Positions 60,734-64,000 of a stretch of DNA of 64,000 nt are shown here, one piece after another (position 1 is the first letter of the stretch; each line of letters starts with the position of its first letter). The stretch covers positions 930,001 through 994,000 of the forward strand of contig NZ_JAUSBV010000005.1 in assembly GCF_030651915.1 (NCBI RefSeq), in the 5' to 3' direction. The notes beneath the pieces were generated by a model that ran no database searches, was not told the origin of the DNA, and was given only the letters and a program-made list of their open reading frames with translations. Origin of the DNA: Parvibaculum sp. Lineage in GTDB: Bacteria > Pseudomonadota > Alphaproteobacteria > Parvibaculales > Parvibaculaceae. Position numbers and translations under genes: made by a program.

Positions 60734-61978
60734 TTACTGCATGCGTTCGACGATGATGGCCGGCGCCATGCCGCCGGCGGCGCACATGGTGACAAGGCCG
60801 TAGCGCTTGTCCTGACGTTCGAGCTCATCGACGATGGTGCCGATCAGGATCGAGCCGGTGGCGCCGATCGGATGGCCGAGCGCGCAAGCACCGCCATTGA
60901 CGTTGACCTTGTCGCGGTCGAGCTTCAGGTCGCGGATGAACTTTTCGGCGACGACGGCGAAGGCCTCGTTGATCTCGAAGAGGTCGATGTCCTCGATCTT
61001 CAGGCCGGCCTTGGCCAGCACCTTCTGCGCGGCGGGCACCGGCGCGTTCAGCATCAGCGTCGGGCAATCGCCCATATTGGCGGTGGCGACGATGCGGGCG
61101 CGCGGCTTCAGGCCGTTCTTCTTGGCGTAAGCAGGCGAGGCCAGCAGGATCGCGGCGGCGCCGTCGACGACGCCCGAGGAATTGCCGGCATGGTGGATGT
61201 GGTTGAAGGTCTTGAGGTCCGGATATTTCTGGCGGATCAGATCGCCATAGGTGGTGCCTTCGGCATCGACCGGAATGCCGGCCCAGACTTCGAAGGAGGC
61301 CTTGAGGCCCGAGAGACCTTCCATCGTCGTCTGCGGACGCGGGAATTCCTCATGATCGAGCGCGACTGAGCCGTCATCATTGTAGACGGTGACCAGCGAT
61401 TTGGCGAAGCGGTTTTCGGCGATGGCTTTCGCGGCGCGCTGCTGCGAGACCAGCGCCAGTTCGTCGACCGCCTTGCGGTCGATGCCCTGCATGGTGGCGA
61501 TCGCATCGGCGCAGACGCCCTGCTGCGACTGCGGATGCTGCTTGCGAAGGTGGAGATTGCCGGCATCCATCATCGGCGGCGTTTTGATGTCGGCGGTGGC
61601 CGAGGTGTAGCTCATCATTTCGGTGCCGCCGGCGATGACCAGATCTTCCATGCCGGACATGATCTGCGCGGCGCCGAGATTGACGGTGGTGATGCCCGAG
61701 CCGCAGAAGCGGTCGAGCGTGACGCCAGAGGCGCGAATGTCGTAGCCGGCATCGAGCGCTGCCATGCGGCCCATGTCGCCGCCCTGCGCGCCGCGCTGGG
61801 AGGAGGTGCCCCAGAGCACGTCATCGACTTCGGCGGTGTTGATGTCGTTGCGCTTTGCGATCGCGGCCAGCACCGTGCGGGCCAGATGCTGCGGATGCAG
61901 ATGGGCGAGCGCGCCCTTCCCCACCTTGCCGATGCCGCGGGGGGTGCGTACTGCGTCGATGATCCAGGCTTCGCTCAC
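60734..61978 (-). CDS. Acetyl-CoA C-acetyltransferase (thiolase)
   Basis: WIIDAVRTPRGIGKVGKGALAHLHPQHLARTVL; VNGGACALGHPIGATGS. Confidence 0.95.
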   Translation of the reverse strand: MSEAWIIDAVRTPRGIGKVGKGALAHLHPQHLARTVLAAIAKRNDINTAEVDDVLWGTSSQRGAQGGDMGRMAALDAGYDIRASGVTLDRFCGSGITTVNLGAAQIMSGMEDLVIAGGTEMMSYTSATADIKTPPMMDAGNLHLRKQHPQSQQGVCADAIATMQGIDRKAVDELALVSQQRAAKAIAENRFAKSLVTVYNDDGSVALDHEEFPRPQTTMEGLSGLKASFEVWAGIPVDAEGTTYGDLIRQKYPDLKTFNHIHHAGNSSGVVDGAAAILLASPAYAKKNGLKPRARIVATANMGDCPTLMLNAPVPAAQKVLAKAGLKIEDIDLFEINEAFAVVAEKFIRDLKLDRDKVNVNGGACALGHPIGATGSILIGTIVDELERQDKRYGLVTMCAAGGMAPAIIVERMQ

Positions 61979-62108
61979 TTGTTCGTTCCTTCCTGTGTGG
62001 CTGCCATTTTTGAGCGGCAGGGCTCGCTTGCGCGGCCTGCCTTAATGGCGTATTTAATTTCTTAAACGAGTATTTAAATCGAAAAAACCAGAAGCGCAAG
62101 GAGGACCG

Positions 62109-62750
62109 GTGGAGCCGCAAGCAAAGAACAAGGCACGGGCGGCGCCGGAACGGCCTTCGGCACGGGGGCAGTTGCTCGACGCCGCCGGGGCGCTGATGGG
62201 CGAGCGGCAGTCGATCGACGTGCCGCTGGCCGAGATCGCGACGCGGGCGGAAGTGAACGTGGCGCTGGTCAGCTATTATTTCGGCGGCAAGGAAGGCTTG
62301 CTGCTGGCGCTCGCCAAGCGCGATGCGGCCACCGCACTCGACGAGCTCGACCGGCTGATGAGCCTCGACCTGCCGCCGGCCGAGAAGCTGCGGCGGCATC
62401 TGGCCGGCGTCATCCGCACGTTTTTCCGCTATCCCTATCTCTACCGGCTGCTCGGTGCGCTGATGCGCGACGCGGAGAGCGGCGCGGCGCGCGAGATCGC
62501 CGAATTTTTCGTCGTGCCGCTGACGCTGACGGCCAAAGAGCTGATGGAGGAAGGGGCGAAGGACGGCACCATCCGCCCGCTCGACCCGACACTCTTCTAT
62601 CTGGCCGCACTCGGGGCCTGCGAACACATCTTCGCCAATCCGACCGTGCTCAAATATGCGCATGGCATCGACAAGCTCGATGACGAGACGCGGCGGCGCT
62701 ACACCGAAACGGTGCTCGACACGCTGATGAACGGGTATCTGGCGAAGTAG
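62109..62750 (+). CDS. TetR/AcrR family transcriptional regulator
   Basis: ARGQLLDAAGALMGERQSIDVPLAEIATRAEVNVALVSYYFGGKEGLLLAL. Confidence 0.9.
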   Translation: MEPQAKNKARAAPERPSARGQLLDAAGALMGERQSIDVPLAEIATRAEVNVALVSYYFGGKEGLLLALAKRDAATALDELDRLMSLDLPPAEKLRRHLAGVIRTFFRYPYLYRLLGALMRDAESGAAREIAEFFVVPLTLTAKELMEEGAKDGTIRPLDPTLFYLAALGACEHIFANPTVLKYAHGIDKLDDETRRRYTETVLDTLMNGYLAK

Positions 62751-62808
62751 GTTTTCGGGTATTTGCGGCGATTACCGCCCTTATTCACCGCAAAATGTGC
62801 GGTGAACC

Positions 62809-62885
62809 TGGTGCGCCCGGAACGCTTCGAAGGTCCGAGCCTCGGATTCTTCGTCCGATGCTCCAGCCAGCCGAGCTACGGAAGC
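62809..62885 (-). pseudogene. tRNA-like relic (77 nt including CCA)
   Basis: minus strand GCTTCCG-TA-GCTC-GGCTGGCTG-GAGC-A-TCGGA-CGAAGAA-TCCGA-GGCTC-GGACC-TTCGAAG-CGTTC-CGGGCGC-A-CCA folds as a cloverleaf with mismatches and lacks U33. Confidence 0.6.
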
Positions 62886-62960
62886 GGCGGCGCTACACCG
62901 AGACGGTGCTCGACACGCTGATGAACGGGTAAGTGGTGAAGTAGGGCTTCGGGTATCTCG
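62885..62960 (+). pseudogene. Duplicated 3' end of the TetR gene
   Basis: CGGCGGCGCTACACCGARACGGTGCTCGACACGCTGATGAACGGGTA..TGG.GAAGTAGG.TTCGGGTAT matches 62691-62763. Confidence 0.88.
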
Positions 62961-63116
62961 TCAAGGGGTGCGCGGCCGCAAAACCGCGGGCCTAGGTAGT
63001 TCCCGAGGCTGCCTGGCGGCCCGCGCCGCACGCAGAATGGCTCAAACGGATCCGGCCAACCGGCCGAACAACGATGCCTGCCGAAATCCGTTCGGCGCCA
63101 TTTCGCGAGGAACCCC

Positions 63117-63401
63117 ATGGCCTATAACCAGAACGACGCCAACAGCAACAACACGCTCTATTTCATCGTCGGCGGCCTTGTCGTCGCCGGCGCGATTGTC
63201 GGCTTCCTCTTCTATACGGGGACGCTGGGCGGCGGCACGCAGACGAATGTGACGATGGAGTCGCCGCTGGGCGTGCCGGGACCGGCCGGGCCGCAAGGCG
63301 CGACGGGCAATACCGGCAATACGGGTAACACCGGCTATACCGGCGCGACAGGCGCCACCGGGGCAACCGGTGCGACGGGCGCCGACGGCAGCGACGACTA
63401 A
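63117..63401 (+). CDS. Membrane-anchored collagen-like (Gly-X-Y) repeat protein
   Basis: TM segment TLYFIVGGLVVAGAIVGFLFYTGTLGG then GVPGPAGPQGATGNTGNTGNTGYTGATGATGATGATGADGSDD. Confidence 0.88.
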   Translation: MAYNQNDANSNNTLYFIVGGLVVAGAIVGFLFYTGTLGGGTQTNVTMESPLGVPGPAGPQGATGNTGNTGNTGYTGATGATGATGATGADGSDD

Positions 63402-63423
63402 GCCGGCGCCAACCGCATTCTGG

Positions 63424-63459
63424 AAACCGAAGCTCGACATCGGCCGGGCTTCGGTTTTA
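63424..63459 (+). terminator. Intrinsic terminator after the collagen-like gene
   Basis: AAACCGAAGC...GCTTCGGTTTTA. Confidence 0.7.
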
Positions 63460-63511
63460 TCTGTCCTGAGCGATCCGACCGACCGGCAACGCCCACGCGC
63501 TTCAAGGCTAC

Positions 63512-64000
63512 ATGGCACGGCTTCACCTGCATCCCGAGAGCCATCTCGTTTCGCGCATCGGCTGGCTGCGGGCAGCGGTGCTGGGCGCCAATGACGGCAT
63601 TGTCTCAACTGCGAGCCTGATTGTCGGCGTGGCGGCGGCGTCGGCGGCCGTTTCCGAGGTACTGATTGCCGGGATTGCCGGTCTGGTCGCAGGCGCAATG
63701 TCGATGGCCGCCGGCGAATATGTCTCCGTCAGTTCCCAATCCGATACCGAGCGGGCCGATCTCGCACGCGAGAGCGCCGAGCTTGCCAGCCAGCCCGAAT
63801 TCGAACGGGCGGAGCTCGCACGCATTTATGTCGGCCGCGGCGTCGAGCCCGAACTGGCGCAGCAGGTCGCCGAACAATTGATGGCCAAGGATGCGCTTGC
63901 GGCGCATGCGCGCGACGAACTCGGCATTTCGGACATCACGACCGCGCGGCCCGTCCAGGCCGCGCTGACATCGGCCGCGACTTTCGCGGCGGGAGCGGCG
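63512..64000 (+). CDS. VIT1/CCC1-family Fe2+/Mn2+ transporter (truncated by window end)
   Basis: MARLHLHPESHLVSRIGWLRAAVLGANDGIVSTASLIVGVAAA...AGAMSMAAGEYVSVSSQSDTERADLARE. Confidence 0.92.
   Translation, partial: MARLHLHPESHLVSRIGWLRAAVLGANDGIVSTASLIVGVAAASAAVSEVLIAGIAGLVAGAMSMAAGEYVSVSSQSDTERADLARESAELASQPEFERAELARIYVGRGVEPELAQQVAEQLMAKDALAAHARDELGISDITTARPVQAALTSAATFAAGAA

Overview
This 64 kb window is GC-rich and looks alphaproteobacterial. Support comes from a SAM-II riboswitch on metZ, gcrA, and the pst/pho gene order; the exact genus is not claimed. Most of it is ordinary chromosomal metabolism: metZ, apaG, argE, an argD-argF-hslO operon, a phoR / pstSCAB-phoU-phoB cluster preceded by a four-unit PHO box, tamA-tamB, a leucine/isovalerate catabolic operon (IVD, MCC, acetoacetyl-CoA ligase), an alkylsulfatase, several SDR/ALDH/thiolase genes and TetR/MerR regulators. 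Accessory material is concentrated in four places. (i) About 21.8-23.9 kb and 30.3-33.7 kb contain dense palindromic (REP-like) and 9-bp-periodic GA-rich repeats. (ii) About 25.8-29.9 kb is a lower-GC island with a DNA methyltransferase convergent, with overlapping stop codons, to an operon of an 89-aa protein and an 849-aa GHKL (MutL/MORC-like) ATPase; this is the best candidate for an undescribed defence or modification system. (iii) About 54.1-57.0 kb holds orphan toxin-tail fragments with a SUKH-like protein, a lipoprotein and a membrane protein, probably remnants of a polymorphic toxin locus. (iv) About 62.7-63.0 kb has a duplicated TetR gene tail next to a tRNA-like relic. Two non-coding loci (about 20.76 and 54.09 kb) share a nearly identical triple 11-bp PHO-like repeat plus TTATCCCCGG boxes, and at the first the three boxes are exactly 23 bp apart. 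All calls come from reading the sequence; no database search was run.
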